This document shows positions 47,171-55,428 of a stretch of 64,000 nt of DNA, piece by piece. The notes beneath the pieces were generated by a model. It saw nothing but the letters and a program-made list of their open reading frames with translations, searched no databases and was not told the DNA's origin. Position numbers and translations under genes: made by a program. This DNA comes from Flavobacteriales bacterium (GTDB lineage: Bacteria > Bacteroidota > Bacteroidia > Flavobacteriales_F > PHOS-HE28): NCBI GenBank assembly GCA_016717305.1, contig JADKFY010000041.1, forward strand, positions 1 through 64,000, given 5' to 3'. How positions within the stretch are numbered: the stretch's first letter is position 1; each line of letters begins with the position of its first letter.

Positions 47171-47908
47171 TCACTTTGACTTGAAATCAAAATGCATACA
47201 CCGCCCGTGCGATTTCTCAATGTGCTGGTAGTCTTGCGGCTTCGGCCAGCGGCCACCCCACGACCAACCGCGCCGTTCCAAATGCTTCAGGATGTTCGCA
47301 TGCGTCAATGTGCCGGAACGACCTTTCTCGTATCGACCAGCCGCAGGTAATACGGTCGTATTCCCGCCTTCTCGCCTCATCATTGGGTTGAACAACGGAT
47401 TGAAATCTATGGCCAAACCCATGGCGTGCTTGGAAGGGTCGGTTGAAACGCTCTTGCTCCGGTAGTTGAAGGCAGAGGTATTATTGTCCGCCATGGAGGC
47501 CATGTCATCCCAACCAGTGGTATCCGCATTCAGTCCGTAACGGTTGATGGGGATCACTTTCGCGATTGGAAAAGTGTCCCGGCGCAGTCCATCGAATATC
47601 GCTTGAACATCAGCGACCACGCAGGCATGAACGATCAAGATCCCGGAGTAGAGCGTCTTCGTGTCCACCTGTGTGTATGCCGGATCGGCGAAGGAATAGT
47701 ACTGCACTTCGATCGCCTTCAACTGGTCGCAAGCCTTCAATGGTCCCAGCTTCGTCTCGATCCACCGCAGATCTTTTGCAAATCCTATCGTATCAGCCAA
47801 GGTGCTCTTCGCGATCTGAGCATTCGCTGTTGAAACAACGTTGATCAACATCATTCCCGCTAAAAACCTGCCGTAACAATTCGCGGCATGGAACAAGGAA
47901 TGCGTCAT
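47171..47908 (-). CDS. M15-family D,D/L,D-peptidase-like, secreted
   Basis: 245 aa; signal peptide near residues 14-31 (FLAGMMLINVVSTANAQ). The M15C zinc site is SKHAMGLAIDFNPLFNP, with the second His in DYQHIEKS and the block HLERRGWSWGGRWP. It would cleave peptidoglycan peptides. The ATG at 47908 overlaps the stop of the DUF6702 gene (ATGA), so both are made together in the envelope. The 105 bases between it and the abiE promoter hold nothing else. Confidence 0.82.
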   Translation of the reverse strand: MTHSLFHAANCYGRFLAGMMLINVVSTANAQIAKSTLADTIGFAKDLRWIETKLGPLKACDQLKAIEVQYYSFADPAYTQVDTKTLYSGILIVHACVVADVQAIFDGLRRDTFPIAKVIPINRYGLNADTTGWDDMASMADNNTSAFNYRSKSVSTDPSKHAMGLAIDFNPLFNPMMRREGGNTTVLPAAGRYEKGRSGTLTHANILKHLERRGWSWGGRWPKPQDYQHIEKSHGRCMHFDFKSK

Positions 47909-48387
47909 TCAATATCGAATTCGCGCATCCCAACGCCTCGCAGGAAATGATGCGTTATCACCCTTCCTCCGCTTTCCAAATGAACGATGTTGTCCTGTTC
48001 CATGAACACATCCTGCAACAAGCTATTGGAAACGGAGATCCCACCGGAATCCTTCACGCTATCCACCTCTAAATAGCAGAACATATTCTCACCTTCCATT
48101 TCGCGGCCGACCCAACGCCAGTTCAACGGCTTGTCCTCTATGGAAAGATGCAGATGATCCACGAAATAGGCGTTGATCAAACTATCGGCTTTGGGGTGCT
48201 CATGGACCGAATTCAATTTCAATTCGGCAATGTTCGAGAGCGCGTGTTCCAAGTCGTGCGCGGTGATCTGCCAGGTAAGGTCCAAGGTCTGCTGCACGGC
48301 ATTGTGCCGAATGGTCAGGATGGAAATAAAGAAGTCGTGTGGTACCAGCACCGCCGATAGCAACAGCACGAAAAGCGAAAACTTCAT
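47905..48387 (-). CDS. DUF6702-family secreted protein
   Basis: 160 aa. A signal peptide (MKFSLFVLLLSAVLVPH) leads to the DUF6702 opening HDFFISILTIRHNAVQQTLDLTWQITAHDLE and closing FLRGVGMREFDIE. Such proteins are small, beta-rich and periplasmic in Bacteroidota and often sit beside M1-type peptidases, as here 2 kb away. Function unknown. GAACTTTG just upstream (48392-48399, minus strand) is close to a -7 element. Confidence 0.75.
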   Translation of the reverse strand: MKFSLFVLLLSAVLVPHDFFISILTIRHNAVQQTLDLTWQITAHDLEHALSNIAELKLNSVHEHPKADSLINAYFVDHLHLSIEDKPLNWRWVGREMEGENMFCYLEVDSVKDSGGISVSNSLLQDVFMEQDNIVHLESGGRVITHHFLRGVGMREFDIE

Positions 48388-48424
48388 GCTGCAAAGTTCA
48401 CCGATCCGATCTTCTCGGCGCTTT

Positions 48425-50116
48425 TTAGCGCAACACCGTGATGGAACCCGTGTGTTCCTGATCGATCACTGCACCGCATGAGGCACGATAGGCCACCGTG
48501 TAATAGTACGTGCCGGCTGCGGCATCCCGCGCATTCCACGAGCGCTCACCTGCACCTTCGGCCTCATGCATCAATTGTCCCCAACGGTTATAGACCGTAA
48601 GTGAGTAGGCCTCGAACAAGTTGGTGATATCCAATTCCGGGTCACTGAGAAGGAATGGGCGCCAAACATCGTTCTTGCCGTCACCATTAGGGGAGATCAC
48701 CGTGGGAAGTAGTATCGAGCTCAGGTCCACAGTGGGGACGGACGTGGGTGCGATCACCACGGATGCTTCGTCCGTGCAACCACTGATCGGTTCGGTCACC
48801 AACACGGTGTAAAGCCCTGACTGACCCACTTCGGGTGCAGGACTTGTGCTGAAAGTAGGGTTGGTGCCGGACTCCGTAACGGCCGTCCATGAATAGGAGA
48901 CCGTCTGTGCAGGAACCACCTCCAGCCCTTCGATCGTGATAGATGACTGCGAACATGAGAGGCTGTCCTGATCCTGCGGAAGCTGCACTTGGAGCAAATG
49001 ATCCGGAATGATGACCTGTTGGAAGACCTGGCAACCGATCGAGTCCACTACGTTCAGGAAGTAGGTTCCAGGGGTCAGTTCCTCCGCAGTTCCCGTCGGT
49101 AGAACTGTTCCCGCGAGTGTGTAGGTTATTGGTTCTGCGCCACCCCTATGTGCAGCCACAAGACCACCTCCAGCGCCGTTGCACGCCGTGTTCACGTCCA
49201 CACTGAAATTGAGAGGTTCGACCACATTGAATTGCAAAGTGGTGTCCACGACGATGTTCCCGCACGGGTCTTCCACATTATCTGAGACCAACGTGACCAC
49301 CAGGGTATACATCCCCGTTTCCAACAAGGGGGTCGGGAGCACGAGATCGAATCCGATCTGGGCAAATGCAGTGGGTTGATCGGGACTTACGGATGCCACA
49401 ACAACGGAGCCCCCGGAAGGAGTGGTGATACTGAAGTCGGTCGCCTGAACGGTGCTTGTCACGATATTCTCACTGAAGGTCAATTGCAACGTTTCGTTGG
49501 TACAGTCCGCTACAACGGAGATCGGTACGGGTGGGGTCTGGTCATAGAGCGATGCGGAACTCTGCGTGAAATCGATCGTGTAACCGTCCAAGCTGCCGGA
49601 CCAGTTCATCACCACCAGGGCATAGGTCTGTCCAACTTCTACAGGAAGGTCGGCATTGAACACAGGACCGTTGAGATCGCCCGGCCCATTGGATGTGCCC
49701 GTTCCTCCGTTCGTTGAAGAGATCCCGGTCGGTCCGTTCTGCACTAACGACCCGTACGAATTGCAGTTCACTTCCGGCGAAGTCCCATCCTGCGCAGTGA
49801 TCCCCGGGCAACCGCCATTGGTGATATCGAACAAGCCCCAGTCGTAGTCATCGGCATCGTTGGCCGGGTCCAGTACAAAGCTCAGATCACCCGCTTCCTG
49901 CACGGTAAAGGTGTACCACAAGCTCGCCGTTTCGTTATTCTGGTTGCACGTGCCTGTGAATTCATAGACCGAACCCGTACCAAGCGGAGCGGTCGTTTCC
50001 GTAAAAATGCCACCGCAGAGTTCGATCGCGCCCGCACAATCACTGGTGCTGGTTTGCGCGTAAGAGTTGGCCGTGCATGCCACGCCGAGTATTACGAGGG
50101 AACGAAGGTTCATCAT
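48425..50116 (-). CDS. T9SS type B secreted protein
   Basis: 563 aa from the ATG at 50116 (alternatively 50113). The signal peptide MMNLRSLVILGVACTANSYA is followed by an N-terminal beta domain rich in Gly/Asn/Thr (ASLWYTFTVQEAGDLSFVLD, DDYDWGLFDITNGGCPGI), then an Ig-like region (PVPISVVADCTNETLQLTFSENI, SCSQSSITIEGLEVVPAQ). The gliding-motility C-terminal domain starts near 470 (PTVISPNGDGKNDVWRPF) and ends GSITVLR. Surface-exposed, function unknown. Confidence 0.82.
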   Translation of the reverse strand: MMNLRSLVILGVACTANSYAQTSTSDCAGAIELCGGIFTETTAPLGTGSVYEFTGTCNQNNETASLWYTFTVQEAGDLSFVLDPANDADDYDWGLFDITNGGCPGITAQDGTSPEVNCNSYGSLVQNGPTGISSTNGGTGTSNGPGDLNGPVFNADLPVEVGQTYALVVMNWSGSLDGYTIDFTQSSASLYDQTPPVPISVVADCTNETLQLTFSENIVTSTVQATDFSITTPSGGSVVVASVSPDQPTAFAQIGFDLVLPTPLLETGMYTLVVTLVSDNVEDPCGNIVVDTTLQFNVVEPLNFSVDVNTACNGAGGGLVAAHRGGAEPITYTLAGTVLPTGTAEELTPGTYFLNVVDSIGCQVFQQVIIPDHLLQVQLPQDQDSLSCSQSSITIEGLEVVPAQTVSYSWTAVTESGTNPTFSTSPAPEVGQSGLYTVLVTEPISGCTDEASVVIAPTSVPTVDLSSILLPTVISPNGDGKNDVWRPFLLSDPELDITNLFEAYSLTVYNRWGQLMHEAEGAGERSWNARDAAAGTYYYTVAYRASCGAVIDQEHTGSITVLR

Positions 50117-50439
50117 CAAGACAAGTTGCTTTACGGAACAAGGACGGTTCAACGGCGATGGGCGGTGCCTGAGGAATGGGCAGGGGTCAAGGTGGGCCAA
50201 GATAAGTGCAGTAGGAACTCAGGGCTTCGACAAGGTACTTCGAAGTTCAGCTATTTGGACTGGAACTTGCGTTGCATCATCACTTCTTATCGGAAGTGGC
50301 TTTCCAAATGCAATCACTTTCGGTTACCGGTCCCGATCTGAAGAGTACCGATCGCCGTTCGAATATCGACTAGTGGCTGGAACATCCTCCGAATTCCAGC
50401 ATGTGACGAACCGCGCTCCTTCTCCGTATTTTCGCCTCC
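50117..50439. other. Divergent intergenic region with -7 element
   Basis: 323 bases between divergent genes. TATTTTCG at 50427-50434 (one mismatch to TAnnTTTG) lies 6 bases before the M1 peptidase ATG, predicting a leaderless transcript. I see no repeat or RNA gene in the rest. Confidence 0.4.
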
Positions 50440-52800
50440 ATGTCCCGTTCCCTTTTTACCGGTGTTGTGCTGCTACTTGCGTTGGTGGCAACCGCACAAG
50501 ACTCCCAGCGCTACGGCCGCGATAAGTTCCGCCAGTTGGACCAAGAACTGCCAACGCCCAATGAACAACGTACGGCAAGCGGTGCTCCAGGCCATGCCTA
50601 TTGGCAAATGAAGGCCGATTACGATATCAAAGTCGAGATCGATGATGCGACCCAGAAATTAACGGGGACGGAAACCATTACGTACCACAATCAAAGCCCT
50701 GACAAGTTGCAGTACCTCTGGTTGCAGTTGGATGGCAACATCTTCGAACCCGGGAGCGATGCCAATTTGATCCGCACCGGAACGATAGGCGATAGCGTTT
50801 CAATGAAGCAGTTGAAAAATTGGGTGGAGCCCTTTGACGGTGGCTTCCGAATTACCAGTGTTACCGATGCGAGTGGCAGTGATCTGAAGCACACTATCAA
50901 CAAGACCATGATGCGCATTGACCTGCCCAAACCATTGGTGCCGGGTGCGGTCTACAGTTTCAAGATCGGTTGGTGGTTCCCGATCAATGATCGCATGAAG
51001 GTGGGTGGCCGCAGCGGCTATGAGTATTTCGAAGAGGAGGACAATTACCTCTACACCATCGCACAGTTCTACCCACGCCTGTGCGCCTACATGGATTACT
51101 CCGGCTGGATGCACAAGCAATTCCTAGGGCAAGGCGAATTCACATTGGACTTCGGGGATTATAACGTGAGCATTACGGTGCCAAGCGATCATATCGTTGG
51201 TGCGACCGGCGTGCTTCAGAATGAAAGTGCCGTGCTTTCCACCGACCAACGCAGCCGCTTGGCCAAGGCCCGCAAAGCCGATATGCCCGTGATGATCGTA
51301 ACTCCCGAAGAAGCGGCTAAAGCAGAGAAGACCAAGGCAACAGGTAAGAAGACATGGGTGTTCAAAAGCCAGAACGTGCGTGATGTGGCCTTTGCCAGCA
51401 GCCGTAAATTCATTTGGGATGGGCAGAACCAACCGGTCGGTACCCCGGGCTCTTCGGCCGGGGTGACGAACGTTCTATGTATGAGCTATTACCCCAAGGA
51501 AGGAAATCCACTGTGGGAGCAGTACAGCACCAAAGTGGTGGCGCATACGATCAAGACGTACAGCAAGTATACCTGCGATTACACGTATCCAGTGGCCATC
51601 AGTGTACACACGGATCGTATCGGCATGGAGTATCCCATGATCTGTTTCAACGGTGGAAGGCCCGAGAAGGACGGCACCTATAGCGAGCGGACCAAATATG
51701 GCATGATCGGCGTGATCATCCACGAGGTGGGCCACAATTTCTTCCCCATGATCATCAACAGTGACGAGCGCCAATGGACGTGGATGGATGAAGGACTGAA
51801 CACCTTCACACAATTCCTCACCGAGCAGGAATGGGATAAGGATTATCCGAGCTGGCGCGGCAAACCACGCAATATCGTGGGCTACATGAAAGGCGATGTA
51901 TCCGGATCAAAGGAGGGTGTCGAGCCGATCATGACCAACAGCGAGAGCATTACGCAATTCGGCAATAACGCGTATGGAAAACCGTGTACGGCACTGAACA
52001 TCCTTCGTGAAACCGTCATGGGTCGTGAACTCTTCGACCATGCCTTCAAGACCTACGCCGACCGCTGGAAGTTCAAACACCCGACACCGGCCGATTTCTT
52101 CCGCACCATGGAAGATGCCAGCGGCGTGGATCTGGACTGGTTCTGGCGCGGCTGGTTCTATACCACGGACCATGTAGACCTTGAAATTGCGGACATGATG
52201 TACAAACGGATCGATCCAAAGGACCCAGCTCTTGCCGAACAGTTGAAGCGACAGGACAAGGACCGCGAAGTCGCCGACCTGAGCCGACAGCGCAATGTGG
52301 ACATGAACATTCCGTTCGTGGTGGATCGTGACCCGAGCACCAAGGATTTCTACAACAGCTACGACCCGCTAACTGCAACAGCGCGTGAGAAAGCGCGGTT
52401 CGAAAAATGGAAGTCCACAATTGGGCCGGATGAGCTGGCTTTGCTGGATGCCGACCTGCACGTTTACGAGTTGCAGATGAAGAATATCGGAGGCTTGGTG
52501 ATGCCGGTGATCCTGCAGTGGGAATACCTTGATGGGACCAAAGAGGTGGACCGCATTCCAGCCGAGATCTGGAAGATCAGCGATGAGGTATCGAAGGTCT
52601 TCGTGAAAAGAAAAGAAGTGAAGTCCGTAACTCTGGATCCATTCCTTGAAACAGCGGATTGCGACTTGAACAACAACAGTTGGCCACCGCGGTTGGTACC
52701 GACTAGATTCGATGTGTTCAAGGAAAAGGATCGGGAGCGTCCGAATCCCATGCAGATCGAACGGAAGCAAATGGAAGGTGGAGAGTTGAAAGGGGAGTAG
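50440..52800 (+). CDS. M1-family metallopeptidase, secreted
   Basis: A 786-aa zinc aminopeptidase. Signal peptide MSRSLFTGVVLLLALVATA. Zinc site HEVGHNFF at residue 428 followed 18 residues later by the third ligand Glu in TWMDEGLNTF. The exopeptidase-loop motif appears as GMEYPMICFNGG. The C-terminal third is helical. It probably digests peptides in the periplasm or outside. A small lipoprotein gene follows after one base. Confidence 0.92.
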   Translation: MSRSLFTGVVLLLALVATAQDSQRYGRDKFRQLDQELPTPNEQRTASGAPGHAYWQMKADYDIKVEIDDATQKLTGTETITYHNQSPDKLQYLWLQLDGNIFEPGSDANLIRTGTIGDSVSMKQLKNWVEPFDGGFRITSVTDASGSDLKHTINKTMMRIDLPKPLVPGAVYSFKIGWWFPINDRMKVGGRSGYEYFEEEDNYLYTIAQFYPRLCAYMDYSGWMHKQFLGQGEFTLDFGDYNVSITVPSDHIVGATGVLQNESAVLSTDQRSRLAKARKADMPVMIVTPEEAAKAEKTKATGKKTWVFKSQNVRDVAFASSRKFIWDGQNQPVGTPGSSAGVTNVLCMSYYPKEGNPLWEQYSTKVVAHTIKTYSKYTCDYTYPVAISVHTDRIGMEYPMICFNGGRPEKDGTYSERTKYGMIGVIIHEVGHNFFPMIINSDERQWTWMDEGLNTFTQFLTEQEWDKDYPSWRGKPRNIVGYMKGDVSGSKEGVEPIMTNSESITQFGNNAYGKPCTALNILRETVMGRELFDHAFKTYADRWKFKHPTPADFFRTMEDASGVDLDWFWRGWFYTTDHVDLEIADMMYKRIDPKDPALAEQLKRQDKDREVADLSRQRNVDMNIPFVVDRDPSTKDFYNSYDPLTATAREKARFEKWKSTIGPDELALLDADLHVYELQMKNIGGLVMPVILQWEYLDGTKEVDRIPAEIWKISDEVSKVFVKRKEVKSVTLDPFLETADCDLNNNSWPPRLVPTRFDVFKEKDRERPNPMQIERKQMEGGELKGE

Positions 52801-52801
52801 G

Positions 52802-53131
52802 ATGATCCGCGTTAGCTTGGGGACTCTTTTCCTATTGCTCCTGCTACTAGCTTCGGCATGTAACGATTTCGAGAATGAGGCATTCAACCGAAATAAGTGG
52901 GCGAAAGGTGACTACCATGTTCGAGGTCGGATGTATTACGACTTCTTGATCAATCATCAATTGAACGGGATGACAAGAGAAGAAGTTGCGTATTGGTTAA
53001 CGATCCCCAGCGACACTTTGAAGTGCTTGTGGACTTACCACCTTGATCTTGGTTGGACCGCTCTTTTCCACATGGAGGTTCAGTATGACAGTCTTTCGCA
53101 ACGTGTTGATTCGGTGAGGGTATGGGACTGA
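52802..53131 (+). CDS. Small lipoprotein, SmpA/BamE-like fold possible
   Basis: 109 aa. Signal peptide with lipobox LASAC (Cys 20). The mature part has GMTREEVAYWLTIPSDTLK, resembling the helix and loop that open SmpA/BamE-type domains (GMTxxEVxxxLGxP), then strands LFHMEVQYDSLSQRVDSV. It starts one base after the M1 peptidase stop, so it is co-transcribed. Assignment to a family is inference. Confidence 0.6.
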   Translation: MIRVSLGTLFLLLLLLASACNDFENEAFNRNKWAKGDYHVRGRMYYDFLINHQLNGMTREEVAYWLTIPSDTLKCLWTYHLDLGWTALFHMEVQYDSLSQRVDSVRVWD

Positions 53132-53233
53132 TCACAGAACTGTTCGTGATTACTCTTTATGGATCCAATTTTCAGTGAAGAACCCTCAATTTCGCGACAA
53201 GTCGGCCTTATCTTTGAATATCACTTGAACACA

Positions 53234-53470
53234 ATGAGCACCTCCGAACTCAAACTCAACCTTCTGGAACGTCTAGCCCTTGTTCAGGATGCTGGCTTAC
53301 TGCAGCGTTTGAAGCAAGTCTTCGACCAGGAGCTTGCCGAGTCTGATGATTTCACGGATGATGAATTGGCCGAGCTGAATGAGATCGATCGGCGACGGAA
53401 GGCTGGTTTGGATACCTACCTCTCTATGGAAGATGCCATGCGCATGATCCGAGAAGGCCGTGCTGCATGA
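53234..53470 (+). CDS. Putative addiction-module antitoxin (ParD-like)
   Basis: 78 aa from the ATG at 53234 (MSTSELKLNLLERLALVQDA). An amphipathic N-terminal helix and an acidic middle (ELAESDDFTDDELAELNEID) precede LDTYLSMEDAMRMIREG, typical of small antitoxins of RelE/ParE modules. A longer upstream start at 53159 adds a stretch without conserved features. Its end overlaps the toxin start by 4 bases. Confidence 0.65.
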   Translation: MSTSELKLNLLERLALVQDAGLLQRLKQVFDQELAESDDFTDDELAELNEIDRRRKAGLDTYLSMEDAMRMIREGRAA

Positions 53471-53756
53471 GCTATTCGGTGTTAGTTCGTGCTGCCGCTC
53501 AAGTCGAAGCCGCAAAAGCGTTCTTGTGGTATGAACAACGAAGCAGAGGTCTTGGTGACCAATTCGCCGATTCGTTGAGGATATGCTTGGATCAATTGGC
53601 GAAGAACCCTAAATTACAGGTCCAAAAGAACGATTTCGCTACGATCTCCTAGAGAAGTTCCCCTATCGTGTTGTCTTCGTGATCGAGGGCACTACGGTTT
53701 ATGTTTACCAGATCCGTCACACAAACCGCAAGCCCAGCAAGCGATTCGGACCCTAG
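53467..53756 (+). pseudogene. ParE/RelE-type toxin, frameshifted
   Basis: The ATG at 53467 (4-base overlap with the antitoxin) reads MSYSVLVRAAAQVEAAKAFLWYEQRSRGLGDQF to about 53640, then stops early. In another frame the sequence goes on FRYDLLEKFPYRVVFVIEG and ends VYQIRHTNRKPSKRFGP at the TAG at 53754. Joined, this is a normal-length (about 96 aa) ParE-superfamily toxin. One indel near 53630 separates the parts. Loss of the toxin with the antitoxin intact is what selection would tolerate, but a sequencing error is equally possible. Confidence 0.7.
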
Positions 53757-53861
53757 TTATAGCTTACTTAACTTTCGGTCCGAACCCAATGCGAATGGAA
53801 CTGAAGCAGGTGGTGGGTGGTCGGTCAGAATAGTACACCAGTACAGATCACTCCCTGACAG

Positions 53862-54542
53862 ATGCAAGAGATCACCGATCAGATCAAAGCTTGGCTGGAT
53901 GCCGAACCGGATGCACCTTTCAGCAACTTCAGCCATGCCGCGCATGCCTTGTTGACCGATGGCGCCAAGGTGAGATCACTGAATGATCTTGTGCGGAGCC
54001 AAAACACGGAGTGGCTGCTTGGCATTGTTGGCTGGCCCGAAGATGAATGGGTGATCGGTGAAGATGGAAGAGGAGCATACTATTTGGTTTCCGCTTCAAA
54101 GAAATACGACGGGGTCGCTTACTACGATCATGAGACCAAGACCATCGAACCCTTCCAGCCCAGTCTGCGGGCGTTCTACGAGTATTGCATACACGTCGAT
54201 GGATCCAGCAAAAGGGTACATGCCCAGTTCCGAGAAAGTCTGTTGACCTACGTAGCGGAACAGCTGCACTTCAAACCGACGTTGAAGACCAAATTCTTCC
54301 GGGATATGAAGGTCGCCCAAGCGGATGCTGAACAATTCATGCGCGACTTTGCAAAGGAATTCGAGGTGGACCTTTCCGCTTTCGACGGCAAGCTCTATGG
54401 CATTGGTGAAGGTGCCCAGCCGAGCGGATTGCGAGGGTTTATCGATAAACTCACCGGCAATCACCCGAACCAGGGCTATTTCACGATCGACCATCTAGTG
54501 GACGTGCTCCATACAAAGAATTGGTTCGATCCGGTGCGGTGA
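53862..54542 (+). CDS. SUKH/SMI1-like protein with DUF1493-like C-terminus
   Basis: 226 aa. Residues about 45-110 resemble the SMI1/KNR4 (SUKH) fold: WLLGIVGWPEDEWVIGEDGRGAYYL, then VAYYDHETKTIEPF and SLRAFYEYCI. Residues about 150-226 resemble DUF1493 (DAEQFMRDFAKEFEVDLSAFDG, YFTIDHLVDVLHTKNWF). Both are found among immunity proteins of polymorphic toxins. The two-part arrangement is not one I recognise. No signal peptide; cytoplasmic. It follows a broken toxin gene by 105 bases. Assignment is inference. Confidence 0.5.
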   Translation: MQEITDQIKAWLDAEPDAPFSNFSHAAHALLTDGAKVRSLNDLVRSQNTEWLLGIVGWPEDEWVIGEDGRGAYYLVSASKKYDGVAYYDHETKTIEPFQPSLRAFYEYCIHVDGSSKRVHAQFRESLLTYVAEQLHFKPTLKTKFFRDMKVAQADAEQFMRDFAKEFEVDLSAFDGKLYGIGEGAQPSGLRGFIDKLTGNHPNQGYFTIDHLVDVLHTKNWFDPVR

Positions 54543-54561
54543 TCGACTTGGATTTTCCAGA

Positions 54562-55428
54562 TCACACCACCACCCATAGCCGCTCCTTTTCCAAGCGGAA
54601 GCGAACGACATTTCCCACTTCAACCGGTTCGCCATCCAAATGGGCCAGCGTTCCTGATTGTTGAATGGTGGCTTCCGTGGCGACCAAGTTCCGGATGTAC
54701 TCGCTTTTGTCGGCCTTGTGCGTGTAGATCTGGATGAATGCCTTGATCAACGGGAAAAAGGACGGCTTACGGACCACACGTATTTCCGCCAGCCCATCAT
54801 CCGGTCTGGAGCCCGGACTGATCACAGCACCATTGCCGAATTCGCGTGTGTTACAGAAGACCACCATCAGCACATCGTCGTCGATCCGTTCGCTATGTAC
54901 TTCACCTGTAACGTGCATGGGTGGCGTTCCAAGGATCTCTTGGAAAATGATCTTTGCGTAGCCAAGCATGCCTCGGCTTTTGCTCTTGTCGAAACGATAC
55001 GCTACCCGTGCATCGAACCCGATACCGGCGGTTCCCAAGAACGGCATGTCGTTCAAAAAGCAGATGTCCATCCTCTTCTTTTCACCGGTGAAGGCACGGT
55101 GCAATGCCGCTTCCGCATCCAAAGGCAAACAAAGAGATCGGGCGTATCCGTTCCCACTGCCCATGGCAACAATACCCAATGCCACATCACTACCCAAGAG
55201 GCCACTTGCAATTGAATTCAATGTGCCATCGCCACCAGCTACGATCACCAAGGAAATGCCGTTCCGAACGGCTTCCATTGCGAGTTCCTTGCCATGGCCG
55301 TGACCCTCGATCGACCGCGTTTCCAGATCGTAGCCATGAGTTGGTGCAATGCGTTGCGCGATCTGCACAACGGACGGGGCGCGGCCTTTTCCCGATCGTG
55401 GATTGATCACCAACAAGGCGCGCTTCAT
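54562..55428 (-). CDS. Diacylglycerol/lipid kinase (YegS-DgkB family)
   Basis: A 288-aa lipid kinase. ATP-site motifs are ALLVINPRSGKG at the N-terminus, VIVAGGDGTLNSIASGLLG near residue 65, then VAMGSGNGYARSL. The lipid-binding C-terminal domain has TAGIGFDARVAY, and the protein ends LWVVV. It shares one base with the stop of the LtaS-like gene upstream (TAATG). LTA-synthase-type enzymes release diacylglycerol, and such a kinase recycles it; the overlap supports that pairing. Confidence 0.88.
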   Translation of the reverse strand: MKRALLVINPRSGKGRAPSVVQIAQRIAPTHGYDLETRSIEGHGHGKELAMEAVRNGISLVIVAGGDGTLNSIASGLLGSDVALGIVAMGSGNGYARSLCLPLDAEAALHRAFTGEKKRMDICFLNDMPFLGTAGIGFDARVAYRFDKSKSRGMLGYAKIIFQEILGTPPMHVTGEVHSERIDDDVLMVVFCNTREFGNGAVISPGSRPDDGLAEIRVVRKPSFFPLIKAFIQIYTHKADKSEYIRNLVATEATIQQSGTLAHLDGEPVEVGNVVRFRLEKERLWVVV

